Part shown: positions 27,865-38,800 of the stretch, piece after piece
Numbering within the stretch: position 1 is the first letter of the stretch
How the letters are laid out: every line of letters starts with the position of its first letter
Notes under the pieces: generated by a model
Database searches by the model: none
Seen by the model: the letters and a program-made list of their open reading frames with translations, nothing else
Told to the model about the DNA's origin: nothing
Assembly: GCA_963823895.1 (NCBI GenBank)
Contig: CAWGNG010000034.1
Span: 124,001-188,000, forward strand
DNA length: 64,000 nt
Direction: 5' to 3'
DNA from: G963675935 sp963823895
GTDB lineage: Bacteria; Planctomycetota; Planctomycetia; Pirellulales; Thermoguttaceae
Translations under genes and position numbers: made by a program

Positions 27865-30800
27865 ATGTTCTCGCGTTTCTTCATTGACCGTCCGATTTTG
27901 GCCTCCGTGCCGTCGATCCTGATCACGTTGCTCGGGCTGGCGGCGGTGTTCAATCTGCCCGTGGCGCAGTATCCCGAGATCACCCCGCCGACGATTCAAG
28001 TCGTCTGCAACTATCCCGGCGCCAATGCGCAGGTCGTGGCCGACACCGTGGCCGCGCCGATCGAGCAGCAGGTCAACGGCGTGGAAGACATGCTCTACAT
28101 GTCGTCGCAGAGCAGCAACGACGGCAGCTACAGCCTGATGGTCACCTTCAAGGTGGGGACGAATCTGGACATGGCCCAGGTGCTCGTACAGAACCGCGTC
28201 GCCTTGGCTCAGCCGATTTTGCCCGACGTGGTCAAGCAGATCGGGGTGTCCGTCAAGAAGCGGTCGCCCGACTTGATGTTCATCGTGAACCTCTACTCGC
28301 CCAAGGGGCGCTACGACCAGTTGTACATGAGCAACTACGCTCTGATCAAGGTCCGGGACGCGCTGGCGCGGTTGGAAGGGGTCGGCGACGTGATGATCTT
28401 CGGCCAGCAGGACTACAGCATGAGGGTCTGGCTGAATCCGTACCGGCTGACTTCCCGCGATCTGACGGCGGGTGACGTGGTCAAAGCGCTCCGCGAGCAA
28501 AACGTGCAAGTGGCTGCCGGCCAGACCGGTCAGCCGCCGGCCGAGAAAGGGGTCGATTTTCAGTACACCATGACCACGCTCGGCCGCCTGACCGAGCCCG
28601 AACAGTTCGGCGACATCGTGCTCAAGACGGGGGCCGACGGCCAAATCACCCGCCTGCGCAACGTGGCGCGAATCGAACTGGGGGCGAAGAGTCAGGACAT
28701 CAGCAACCATCTCGACAACATGCCGGCGATCGGGATGGGTGTCTTCCAACTGCCCGGCTCGAACGTCCTCGATACGGCCGCGCTCGTCAAGGCGAAGATG
28801 AAGGAACTGAAGACGCATTTCCCGGCCGGACTCGAGTATGCCATCGCCTACGACACGACGCCCTACATCAGCGAGTCGATCCATGAGGTCTTTCGCACCC
28901 TGCGCGACGCCGTGCTGCTGGTGGCGGTCGTCGTGCTCGCGTTCCTGCAAAACTGGCGTTCGGCGATCATTCCACTGGTCGCCGTGCCGGTGGCGATCAT
29001 CGGCACGTTCGCGGCGATGGCGGTGATGGGATTCAGCCTGAACACGCTTTCGCTCTTCGGGTTGGTGCTGGCGATCGGCATCGTGGTGGACGACGCCATC
29101 GTGGTGGTCGAGGCCACCGAGCACCACATCGAGCAGGGAATGGCCCCGCGCGCCGCCGCCCACCAGGCGATGGCCGAGGTGTCGGCGCCGGTGTTCGCCA
29201 TCGGCCTGGTGTTGACCTGCGTGTTCCTGCCTTGCGTGTTCATTTCGGGGATCACGGGGCTGTTCTTCCGCCAGTTCGCCTTGACGATCGCCGTTTCCAC
29301 CGTGCTCTCGACGATCAACTCGCTCACGCTGAGCCCGGCGCTGTGCGCTATCCTGCTCAAGCCTGCGCGGGCGCATCGTGATCCGCTTTCCTGGCTGTTG
29401 AATCTCCTGCTCGGTTGGTTCTTCAAGGGGTTCAACAAGGTCTTCGCCTGGTCGACCGCCGGTTACATGGGCATTGTGGGCAAGCTGCTGCGCATCAGCG
29501 CGCTGGTGCTGCTGGTTTACGTGGGCCTGTTGTATCTGACGGTCTGGAGCTTCGGCCGAGTCCCGACCGGCTTCATTCCCGCCCAGGACCAGGGATACCT
29601 CTTCACGGCGATCCAGCTTCCCGACTCCGCGTCGATGGAGCGCACCGAGGCGGTCGCGGCCAAGGCCACCGAAGCCGCGCTTCACACCAAGGGAATCGCC
29701 CACGCGATCAGCGTCACCGGCTTGTCGTTTATCCTCGGGGCCAACGGTTCGCACCTGGCGACGATGTTCATCGTTCTCAAGCCGTTCGAGGAACGAGGAG
29801 ATCCCGAGCCGGAACAACAGCCCGACGGAACGTGGCAGAAGCCCGACCTGAGTGCCGATGCGATCGCGCAGAGCCTGCGAGCCGCATACTTCAAAGCGAT
29901 TCCTGAGGCCGATCTACTCGTGTTCGGCTCTCCGCCCGTTCGAGGTCTCGGCAACGCCGGCGGCTTCAAGATCATGATCGAAGACCAGGGCAATGCCGGC
30001 TTGCAGGAGTTGCAGGATCGCACGGACGACATCATCCAGGCTGGAAGCGACACGCCGCGCACCGGCCTGATCGGTTTGAAGAGCATGTTTCGCGCCAACT
30101 CGCCGCAGTTGTACGTCGATATCAACCGCACCGACTGCAAGACGATGAACGTGGCCCTCAGCGACGTCTTCGAGACGCTACAGGTCGAGTTAGGCGGGCT
30201 GTACGTGAACGATTTCAACCAGTTTGGACGGAGTTGGCAGGTGAACGCCCAGGCCGACGTCCCCTTCCGAATGCAGCCGGACGACCTGCGGCGATTGCAG
30301 GTGCGGAATGCCCAGGGAAAGATGGTTCCGCTGGGCGCCGTGGCGACGGTCCGCGACAGCACGGGCCCGTTCGTCATCAACCGCTACAACCTCTTTCCCA
30401 CCGCCGCCATCAACGGCATGTTTCGACCCGGCATGAGCACCGGGCAGGTGATCGAGAAGGTGCAGAACATCGTCAAGGAAAATCTGCCGTCGTCGCTGGG
30501 CTACGAGTGGACCGATCTGATGTATTTGCAGATCATCGCCGGCAGCACGACGCTGTTCGTCTTTGCCGGGGCGGTCGTGCTGGTCTTCCTGGTGTTGGCC
30601 GGACAGTACGAAAGCTGGTCGCTGCCGCTGGCGGTCATCTTCGTCGTGCCGATGTGCATCCTCTGCTCGGTCGCGGGCGTGGCCATCGCGCACATGGACA
30701 TCAACATCTTCACCCAGATCGGCTTCGTGGTCTTGGTGGGCCTGGCCAGCAAGAACGCGATTCTCATCGTGGAATTCGCCAAATCGAAGCGCGAGGCGGG

Positions 30801-31140
30801 CATGCCGCGGCACGAGGCTACCCTGGCTGCCTGCCGATTGCGGTTGCGGCCGATTATGATGACCTCGTTCGCCTTCATCCTCGGCGTCTTGCCGCTGATG
30901 ATCTCCACCGGCGCCGGCGCCGAAATGCGGCGAACGCTCGGCGTGGCCGTCTTCAGCGGCATGTTGGGCGTCACCCTCTTCGGCATCTTCCTCACGCCCG
31001 TCTTCTTCAACGTCATCCAGTGGTTCAGCGACCGTCGCCAGCAGCGGCGGGCGGCCAGGGCATCCGACCATGATAGCGTTACATCCGCCGTTTGGCGGCG
31101 GACAGGAACGTCTACCCCGCCGGGGCGAAATGAGGGTTAG
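27865..31140 (+). CDS. RND efflux pump, AcrB/HAE1-type
   Basis: A 1091-residue proton-driven drug/solute exporter. The N-terminus FFIDRPILASVPSILITLLG is typical. TM4 carries the proton-relay pair in GIVVDDAIVVVEATE (about 405-420), and TM10-12 contain NAILIVEFAKSKREAG and RRLRPIMMTSFAFILG-like segments. The porter domains have the duplicated RND pattern. The last ~20 residues (TSAVWRRTGTSTPPG) come from a degraded arm of the VGQTFLSA palindrome. Its stop overlaps the stop of the convergent DUF1080 gene by four bases. Confidence 0.95.
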   Translation: MFSRFFIDRPILASVPSILITLLGLAAVFNLPVAQYPEITPPTIQVVCNYPGANAQVVADTVAAPIEQQVNGVEDMLYMSSQSSNDGSYSLMVTFKVGTNLDMAQVLVQNRVALAQPILPDVVKQIGVSVKKRSPDLMFIVNLYSPKGRYDQLYMSNYALIKVRDALARLEGVGDVMIFGQQDYSMRVWLNPYRLTSRDLTAGDVVKALREQNVQVAAGQTGQPPAEKGVDFQYTMTTLGRLTEPEQFGDIVLKTGADGQITRLRNVARIELGAKSQDISNHLDNMPAIGMGVFQLPGSNVLDTAALVKAKMKELKTHFPAGLEYAIAYDTTPYISESIHEVFRTLRDAVLLVAVVVLAFLQNWRSAIIPLVAVPVAIIGTFAAMAVMGFSLNTLSLFGLVLAIGIVVDDAIVVVEATEHHIEQGMAPRAAAHQAMAEVSAPVFAIGLVLTCVFLPCVFISGITGLFFRQFALTIAVSTVLSTINSLTLSPALCAILLKPARAHRDPLSWLLNLLLGWFFKGFNKVFAWSTAGYMGIVGKLLRISALVLLVYVGLLYLTVWSFGRVPTGFIPAQDQGYLFTAIQLPDSASMERTEAVAAKATEAALHTKGIAHAISVTGLSFILGANGSHLATMFIVLKPFEERGDPEPEQQPDGTWQKPDLSADAIAQSLRAAYFKAIPEADLLVFGSPPVRGLGNAGGFKIMIEDQGNAGLQELQDRTDDIIQAGSDTPRTGLIGLKSMFRANSPQLYVDINRTDCKTMNVALSDVFETLQVELGGLYVNDFNQFGRSWQVNAQADVPFRMQPDDLRRLQVRNAQGKMVPLGAVATVRDSTGPFVINRYNLFPTAAINGMFRPGMSTGQVIEKVQNIVKENLPSSLGYEWTDLMYLQIIAGSTTLFVFAGAVVLVFLVLAGQYESWSLPLAVIFVVPMCILCSVAGVAIAHMDINIFTQIGFVVLVGLASKNAILIVEFAKSKREAGMPRHEATLAACRLRLRPIMMTSFAFILGVLPLMISTGAGAEMRRTLGVAVFSGMLGVTLFGIFLTPVFFNVIQWFSDRRQQRRAARASDHDSVTSAVWRRTGTSTPPGRNEG
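31094..31123. repeat. Degenerate half copy of the VGQTFLSA-type repeat in the RND pump 3' end
   Basis: The segment GGACAGGAACGTCTACCCCG aligns with arm 2 (GGCAGACAGGAATGTCTGCC, then CCACC) with a few substitutions. No partner arm is seen. Confidence 0.55.
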
Positions 31141-31859
31141 CGGGCCTTAATCGCAGGTAGTTCTTTCAGCCGGATGTTGCGGAACTGCACTTTCATCGGC
31201 TCGCCCGCGTGTATCTGCAACGCGACGATGCCTTCCAGCTTCCGGTTCTTCGCATCGTCGTCGGTCACGTCGATCATCAGCCGGCCGTTGATCTTCTGAA
31301 CGAGGTGATTTCCGCGGGCGATGATGTGGTACTCGTTCCACTGGCGGTTCTTGATCGTTTTGGCCAATTCGTTGGGATCGGCGAACTGCTCGACCAGCTT
31401 CGGGCGATGATCCGCGCCGACGATCGTCTTCTGGCCGCGGCTGGCGAGAATGCCGCGCCCCCGCTCGTCATAGAGGAAGCCGGTGTATTGGTTGTCGCCG
31501 TCCATGTCGGCCTGGTATCCGCCGACGACCCAGCCGCCGACCTTCTTCGGCTCTTCGCGGCTGCGGTACTGCACGCCCGAGTTGGCGAAGCCCGCGTTGG
31601 GCATGCGAAATTCGAGTTTCAGCTCGAAATCAGCCGGCCGGCCGCCCCGCCAAATTAGGAACGTGTTGTTCTTAGCGGGGTTTTCGGCGGTGGTTTGCCC
31701 GGTGATCGCGCCATCCTCGACGCGCCACAGTTTGGCATCCCCCTCCCAGCCTCGCAGCGTTCGGCCGTCGAAAATCGGCTTGAAACCCTCCTCGGCAGCC
31801 ACGCCGCGAGCAAGCAGTAGCACAAACAACACAGTCGATAGTCTTGTGAAACGTCGCAT
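31137..31859 (-). CDS. Secreted DUF1080 / 3-keto-disaccharide hydrolase-type protein
   Basis: A 240-residue protein with signal peptide (RLSTVLFVLLLARGVAA). It has the DUF1080 pattern: FKPIFDGRTLRGWEGDAKLW, DFELKLEFRMPNAGFANSGV, YQADMDGDNQYTGFLYDERG, WNEYHIIARGNHLVQKINGR and GIVALQIHAGEPMKVQFRNI. The fold is concanavalin-like; members include periplasmic 3-keto-glycoside hydrolases. It is abundant in planctomycetes. Confidence 0.88.
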   Translation of the reverse strand: MRRFTRLSTVLFVLLLARGVAAEEGFKPIFDGRTLRGWEGDAKLWRVEDGAITGQTTAENPAKNNTFLIWRGGRPADFELKLEFRMPNAGFANSGVQYRSREEPKKVGGWVVGGYQADMDGDNQYTGFLYDERGRGILASRGQKTIVGADHRPKLVEQFADPNELAKTIKNRQWNEYHIIARGNHLVQKINGRLMIDVTDDDAKNRKLEGIVALQIHAGEPMKVQFRNIRLKELPAIKAR

Positions 31860-31914
31860 GATCTTCTCCTGACAGGATCGGCTTAGAAGTTAAACGTAAG
31901 TGTAAGAGGGAGGA

Positions 31915-31995
31915 AAAAAGGGAAAGGGGGAAAAGGGAAAGGAGCAGGGTTTTTGATTTCGTCTCTTTCCATTTTCCCCGTTTCCCCTTTCTCCT
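31915..31995 (-). terminator. Purine/pyrimidine inverted repeat after ccsBA
   Basis: A purine-only stretch (31912-31950) faces a complementary pyrimidine stretch (31963-31995). It can form a long imperfect hairpin just downstream of the ccsBA stop and upstream of the DUF1080 gene. It may terminate ccsBA transcription; it could also be another repeat element. Confidence 0.4.
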
Positions 31996-32046
31996 TCTTA
32001 CACACAGGATTGCTGAATTCGACGAAAAATGCCACTCCGAACAAAC

Positions 32047-35000
32047 TCAAGAACTGGCGCTGGACATTTCCTCGTTTCCCGCAACAGGGGTTGGTTGCGG
32101 GGCGGCAGGTGCGCGGTGACCGATGATCTCCAACAGATGGCGTGCGGTGGCGGCCAAGAGGAAGAGCCAGGTCGCCGCGATCGCAGTGACCACCGCCCAC
32201 GTCCCGCCGCTGCCGGAACCGTAGGAGTGCATCCCGCTTCCCCACACGAAATTGACGAAGTACCACGTGCAGACGATGGCCGTGAATCCGAACACCGCCG
32301 CCACGGCCATGGCGAAGTCGCCCGACCAACCGAGCGACCGCGTGCGAAGGATAAGGCAACGGAGGTGGAGGATGAGCAGATACACCAGCAACGAGATGAG
32401 CGCCCAGGTCTCTTTCGGATCCCAACTCCAGAAGTGTCCCCAGGCTTTGTCGGCCCACAACGCGCCGAGAATCGTGCCAGCGGCCAGTAACAGGACCGTG
32501 ATTTTGATCGCCGTGTAGATGAACCCGGCCAGCGCGTGGCACGCCTCGGGCGGACGACGCCGGGTATTGCTCTCGTCGCTGTAGCGGCCGAACAGATAAT
32601 AGCCCAAGGCGATGCAGCCCAAGATCAAGGCGATGGCGGCCGAGGCGTAGCTGGCCATAATCGTCACCACGTGTACGGCCAACCAGAAGTTGTCGCGGAG
32701 GATGGGCGTGACCGCCCCGATGTTCCGGTGCATCACCGTCGCCGGCGCGTAATACGCCAGCACCGCCGCCGTGAAACTGACGATCGCCCCCGCCACGGCG
32801 AATAGCCGCCGCTGGAAAACTAGATCAGTGCGCGACAGAGGGGTGGGCACTTCAGTGCCCACTAGATCGCGGCTTAATGGGCACTGAAGTGCCCATCCCT
32901 CGTTGCGGCGAGGGCGAGAACTCCGTCGCCAAAGCGGTGACAGGGCGAACCACAAGCCGAACAGGCCGGCGTAGAGGGCCACGAACTCGACCGTCTCGAA
33001 CATGCCGGTCAGCGGCGCCAAGCCGGTGATGTAACCGCGAAGTCCCATGCCGACGATGCCGATCGCTTGGCCCGCCACCAAGACCGCCGCCCCCAGCCAG
33101 AACAGCGGCCCTCGCCACCGTCCGACCGCCAGCAACAAGCAGAGCGTCGCCGCCAGGCTCACCGCCCACGACCAGAAGAACGGATCGAAGCGATTGCAGA
33201 AGACCTCGGCTGCGGTGGAACCGACCGGCGGATAGGCCGTCGCCTCGATCAGCTCCCGGTCGCGATGCAATATCGGCAGTTGTTGCCGCAGCGGCTCGAT
33301 TTTCTGGGCAAGCGTGCGAAGCGAATCGGCGAAACACTCCATCGCCGCTGAAAATTTACCTGGCCGATCGGCCGCGCCGCGATTGAGGTATGCGGCCTTC
33401 ACCTCGGCAAATGCCTTCCGCACATTCTTCAACTCCGGCTGCGGATACGCTCGCAGCAGGTCGTCGGAGCCGTAAAGCAGGGATTGAAAACTGAGCCAGG
33501 GGGAGGCGTCGTCCTCCGGCGTGCGATTCTCCTCGAGCGCGCCGGCATCGAGTGCGGGCACGAGCCGCAAAATCTCGCCGGTGCCATAGAACGCCATCTG
33601 CATTTCCGCCGCCTGATGACGCAGATTGGCCGCCAGCGCGGTCAGCGCCGCATCGTCGGGAGTGGCCAGCCGCGACGCCAGTTCGATCCGCCGCCCGCGC
33701 GAACTCCGCCACCGCGGGCTCGATCTTCTCGCGTGAGACCCCGCCGCCGTGCAGCGCGGCGATAATCTTCTGCCAAGAATCGACAACCTGCACCGCCAGT
33801 TTCGCAGTTTTGGCGTCGCGGCTGATTCGCTTGGCAACCTCCGGGTCGCCGCTAAGCCTCTTCAGGGCGTCGGCGGCCATCAGCGCCCGATTACTCGGCC
33901 ACCACAGCAGGTTTTGCGACGATTTTGGGTCGAGAGTCAGCCGCCTGTACTTGCCCAGGGCGTCGAGCAGGCGGCCGAAGTCTTTTTCGGTGCTGCTAAG
34001 GTCGAGATTTTTCCCGTTCTCTGCTCGTTGCTGCAGCTTCTCCTCCAAACGGCGGGCCAGCGCCTCGTCGCTTTCCAGTTCCGCGGGGGACGCGTCTCGC
34101 AGCCAGCGGCCATCCTTGTCCCAAAGCCGCAGATAGAGATACCTCTTCATTTCTTCGTCGGCGGGCAAGAAAGGAACGTGTTCCCATTTTTCCGGTTCGA
34201 CCAGCCAGGAGAACAACAGTTCGGCAGCCTCGAATTTCCGCGTCTCGCCGTCGGACTGCGCGTCCGACATGCGAAGCACGGGATTCGCTCGGCCGCAGAT
34301 CATCTCGACCGTCTGCCGGGCGAATGTGTCTAACGGGGCGACCCGGCCTTCGCTCAACACCGGCAATTGCCGCCAGGTGCTCCAATCGAGCGGCTCCTCT
34401 TCGGCATGGATGCTGGCGCCGAGAAAGAACAGAGCGACGCCCGCCAGCATGATTCCCCGCAGCAGGGCGCTCGGCGGTGCGTGTGAAACCGCAAGCGGTT
34501 TGCCGGCGGCGAGGCGACGCAGATAGTAAACGATGCCGATGCCCACGACGATCAGCAGGCAGCCGAGATACTTCAATCCGCGTCCCGGATCATAATTCAT
34601 GCTCAGCACCGAGCGATATATTTGGTCGCGGTTGCGATCGCTGCCCGCCAATTCGTCGAATTCCACGTCGCCCGGCACCCACGGCTCGCGAAAACTCGCT
34701 TGAAAGAAGCGGTACGTTCGGCTGGTTTGCGGATCGGTGAAATCGACCGGCGCATTGAGCGAAATCAACACGTCTTCCCGCAGCTTCTTCTCGTCCTTCA
34801 ACGGTTTCGGCGGATCGCTGCGTGCGAGAAAATCGACCCGGCTCGAATAGTGCGATGGCATGCCGCTGCCCGGATCGAGCCGACGGCGGAATTGGTGCAG
34901 ATAGACCTGGAAACCAAGTTCCAAGGGTTCGGCTTTTTCGTCCTCCCCGTCTTTCTGCGGTCGGTCGATCGCGGCAACATGCGCGGCATGCCCCTCGTAC

Positions 35001-35464
35001 ACCGACAACTGCGCCTCGACGCCCTTCCAACGCGTCAGCGCGCAGCCGGCCAGCAACACGAGGATGCCTCCGTGCGTCAGCAGGAATCCGATCTGCCGCC
35101 GCCGCCACGGAAGTCGAATCAGCATGGCCGAGAGCATGTTGACCGCCAGCACGACGTGGATCGCCGCGAACCAAGCCGTGTCGTAGACCGCCCCGCGGGC
35201 CGCCGCCGAACCGTGGTACTTCTCGATGAACGTCGCCACGGCCAAAACGACCGCGTAGACCACAATTACCACCACGGCCAGTTGCAGCGACGCCAGCCGG
35301 CGAAAACAGAGTTGTAACGGGGGCGGCAGCAGGTGAACATGGGACGGAAGGGAAGCCGGCTGCGGCATAGGCCTCGCGTGTTCGCCCTCACTTGCCGCTG
35401 CATCGACAGGAGCGCCGCCGGCCGACGTCTCGGGCAGATTCTCGTTGCCGCTCTCATCCCTCAT
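32047..35464 (-). CDS. Fused ResB-CcsA cytochrome c assembly protein (frameshifted)
   Basis: System II cytochrome c biogenesis delivers haem across the membrane and ligates it to apocytochrome c. The N-terminal half is ResB/Ccs1-like (LASLQLAVVVIVVYAVVLAV, YHGSAAARGAVYDTAWFAAI, IGFLLTHGGILVLLAGCALT, TYRFFQASFREP). A long periplasmic region follows, then CcsA with six or more helices and the haem-binding WWD-type motif WGHFWSWDPKETWALISLLV. The reading frame changes at 33684-33702: removing one base joins VAEFARA to RIELASRLATPDDAALT. Corrected length is 1138 residues. A palindrome (32841-32900) is inserted in frame in the CcsA part. Confidence 0.88.
32841..32900. repeat. GGGCACTTCAGTGCCC double-hairpin repeat inside ccsBA
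   Basis: Arms 32841-32861 and 32878-32900, each self-complementary, inverted around a 16-bp loop. Translated in frame between two CcsA segments (GWALQCPLSRDLVGTEVPTP). Confidence 0.88.
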
Positions 35465-35869
35465 CCTTCATCCCTCATCCTTTCACCTCGGATTTTACTC
35501 GGATTTTACCACCGCAGGGGGACGAAGTTTAGATGCCACCCGTCCAAGCCTCCTGTTTCGCGCCCAAAAAAGTCCCGGGAGCATGATATTCGCCGGACCA
35601 ATGTGGAAAACTCCCAAACCGCTACGAAACAAGGCCCTTCCTCACTTTTGTCAGCCGCCGTTGTCTAATGCGTCGTCTGAGGGGGAAGCTGTCGCAACTT
35701 CCCTTCCCCCAGGGTTTTAAGACAACTTATCCGGGCACGGTTGACCTCGATAAGGAAATCGTTAGACTTGGACTCTTTCGGCTGTATATTGTGGCCGCTA
35801 CGGGACGAGGTACAATATATAGTAGGAAGGATGCCAAGACAAACTCCTGATGGAATAAGGAACTCTCTT
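35465..35869. other. Divergent spacer between ccsBA and nrdJ
   Basis: A 405-bp region. Near ccsBA it has short CTCATCC/TTCATCC direct repeats and two CGGATTTTAC copies. Near nrdJ it holds the NrdR box pair (35779-35825). No RNA gene or B12 riboswitch-like structure was recognised. Confidence 0.5.
35779..35825 (+). promoter_or_regulatory. Tandem NrdR boxes upstream of nrdJ
   Basis: Two matches to the NrdR-box consensus (ACACWATATATWGTGT): 35779-35794, with core CTGTATATTGTGG, and 35810-35825, with core ACAATATATAGT matching 12 of 16. Centre-to-centre distance is 31 bp, three helical turns, as is usual for NrdR pairs. They lie 45-90 bp before the nrdJ ATG, so the NrdR repressor is expected to control this gene. 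Confidence 0.75.
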
Positions 35870-38800
35870 ATGGACAGGCCCGAACACGATACCGGGGAAG
35901 CGGTTGCGATGGCCGATCACCCGACAACGAAAATGACGAAACCCGCGGTTGCAGCACTCCATGTTTCCGCCCTGTTTTGCCCGGATGACGGCAGCGACCC
36001 GTTCGCCAGCGTCCAATGGGATCAGCGGACCGCCGCGATCAAGGGCGAAGGGGGCGAGGTGCTTTTCGAGCAGAAGGACTGCGAGATTCCCACCTCGTGG
36101 AGCCAATTGGCCACGAACGTGGTCGCCAATAAGTATTTCTACGGCGAGGTGGGCACCGGCGAACGCGAAAAGGGCGTCCGCCAGCTCATCCACCGCGTCA
36201 GCCGCACCATTGCCGACTGGGGCGCCCAGGACGGCTACTTCGCCACCAAGGCCGACGGCGAGCGGTTCTACCGTGAGTTGGCTTGGTTGTGCCTGCACCA
36301 GCACGCCTCGTTCAATTCGCCCGTCTGGTTCAACGTCGGCCTGTATCACCAGTACGGCATCAAGGGGGCGATGTGCAACTGGCATTGGGACGAGAAGCGG
36401 CGCGAGGCAATCCAGCCGCAGAATCCCTACGAGTATCCGCAGGCGTCGGCGTGTTTCATCCAGAGCGTCGGTGACAACATGGAAGACATCATGGAGTTGG
36501 CCCGCAGCGAGGCGATGCTCTTCAAGTTTGGCTCCGGCACGGGCACCGATCTCTCCACGCTCCGCTCGCACCGCGAGAAGCTCTCCGGCGGCGGCAGGCC
36601 CTCCGGCCCGTTGTCGTTCATGCGGGTCTACGATCAGATTGCGGCCGTGGTCAAGAGCGGCGGCAAAACCCGACGGGCCGCCAAGATGCAATCGATCAAG
36701 GACTGGCATCCCGACGTGCTGGAGTTCATCGAGTGCAAGAATCGCGAGGAGAAGAAGGTCCGCACGCTGGTCGAGCAGGGCTACGATCCGCAGGAAGCCT
36801 ACGACACCGTGCTGTTCCAAAACGCGAACCTCTCGGTCCGCCTCAGCGACGACTTCATGCGGGCGGTCGAAACCGACCAGCCGTGGACTACCCACTGGGT
36901 CACCAAGCCGGAGATCGCCGGCCCGGCGTATCCGGCGCGGGAAATGTTCACCAAGATGGCCAATTCCACCTGGTGTTGCGGCGATCCGGGCGTGCAATAC
37001 GACACCACCATCAACCACTGGCACACCTGCCCGAACTCGGGCCGGATCAATGCGAGCAACCCGTGCTCGGAGTACATGTTCGTCGACGATTCGGCCTGCA
37101 ACCTGGCGAGCATCAACCTGATGAAGTTCCGCCGCGACGACGGTGCCTTCGACCACGAGCGATTCACCGCGGCGTGCCGGCTGGTGTTTATCGCCCAGGA
37201 GATTCTGGTCGATCACGCCAGCTATCCGACGAAGAGGATCGCCACCAATAGCCATCGCTTCCGGCCGATCGGGTTGGGCTACTCGAACCTGGGCAGCCTG
37301 ATTATGACGGCCGGACTGGCGTACGATTCGGACGAAGCCCGCGGGCTGTGCGGCGTGATTACCGCACTCTTGCACGGGGCGGCCTGCCATGCCAGCACCG
37401 AACTGGCGGTGGCGGTCGGGCCGTTCGATGAGTTCGAGAAGAACCGCGAGCCGATGCTGCACGTGATGGAAATGCACTGGGAGAAGGTCGATCAGATTCC
37501 GGCCTGCCCGAAGTACTTGCAGGAGGCCGCCCGCGACCTGTGGGACAAGGTGCTGGCGCACGGCCGGCGGCACGGCTTCCGCAACGCCCAGGCCACCGTG
37601 CTCGCGCCGACCGGCACGATCAGCTTCATGATGGACTGCGACACGACCGGCATCGAGCCCGACATCGCATTGGTCAAGTACAAGCAACTGGCCGGCGGCG
37701 GAATGCTGAAGATCGTCAACCAGGAGGTGCCGCTGGCCCTGCAAACCCTGGGCTACGACCCGCCCGAGGTCGAGGCGATCGTGGCCTACATCGACAAGCA
37801 CGACACGATCGAGGGGGCGGCCGAGCTGAAGCCCGAGCATCTCTCGGTCTTCGACTGCGCCTTCCCGCCGCGCAACGGCCGGCGTTCGATCCCCTGGCGG
37901 GCGCACATCCAGATGATGGCGGCCGCGCAGCCATTTATCTCGGGGGCGATCTCGAAGACGGTGAACATGCCGCGGGAGAGCACGCCCGACGACGTGGCCG
38001 ACGCCTACATGGAGGGCTGGCGACTGGGGCTAAAGGCGTTGGCGATCTACCGCGACGGGTCGAAGGAGGTGCAGCCGCTCTCGACGAAGAGCAAATTGGA
38101 CAAGGCGGCGGAGAAGCTGGTGGCCGCGCCGCGGCGCGAGCGCCTGCCCGACACGCGGCATTCGGTCACACACAAGTTCAGCGTTTCGGGCCACGAGGGC
38201 TACATTACCGTGGGCTTGTATCCCGACGGCCGGCCGGGCGAGCTTTTCATCACGATGGCCAAGGAGGGGAGCACGATCGGCGGGCTGATGGATTGCTTCG
38301 GCACCGCAGTTTCGATGAGCCTGCAATACGGCGTGCCGCTGGAGGTCTACGTCAACAAGTTCTCGCACACCCGCTTCGAGCCGATGGGCTTTACGAAGAA
38401 TCCCGACATCAAGATCGCCAAGAGTATCGTCGATTACATCTTCCGCTGGCTGGGCGTCACCTTCCTGCCGGGCTTCCGCGAGGCGAACAAGATGGTGCCG
38501 CCATCGCCGACCGACGTGCCACAGCCCGAGCCGGGGCCGGGAGACGCGGAAACAGAGCCCCGGCCCGCCGCCACGATGGCCGGCGGGCCAATTGCGGCCA
38601 ACGGATCGGCGCCCAGCGGCAACGGAGCGAAAGACGCAGCCCACGTCTCCGGCAACGGCCATGCAGGTCCAAAGCAGGCGGCCAAGCGCAACGGCTCGCC
38701 CGCCGGGGCCGCGAAGAAGGACCGGGTGGGGCAGACATTCTTGTCTGCCCCTGTCGGCCAGGCGATGCTCGCTGCCCCAGTCTCGGTCGAAGCCTCGACC

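Noticed and set aside
27088..29817. 909-codon minus-strand open frame opposite the RND genes
   Set aside because: His/Arg/Asp-rich composition without family motifs, fully antisense to the adaptor and pump, so a shadow of their codon use.
35465..35869. Cobalamin riboswitch before the B12-dependent reductase
   Set aside because: No B12-box-like sequence or expected fold was seen; the NrdR boxes explain regulation.
35798..37906. 702-codon minus-strand open frame opposite nrdJ
   Set aside because: Antisense to nrdJ and of biased composition; no ribosome site or motif.
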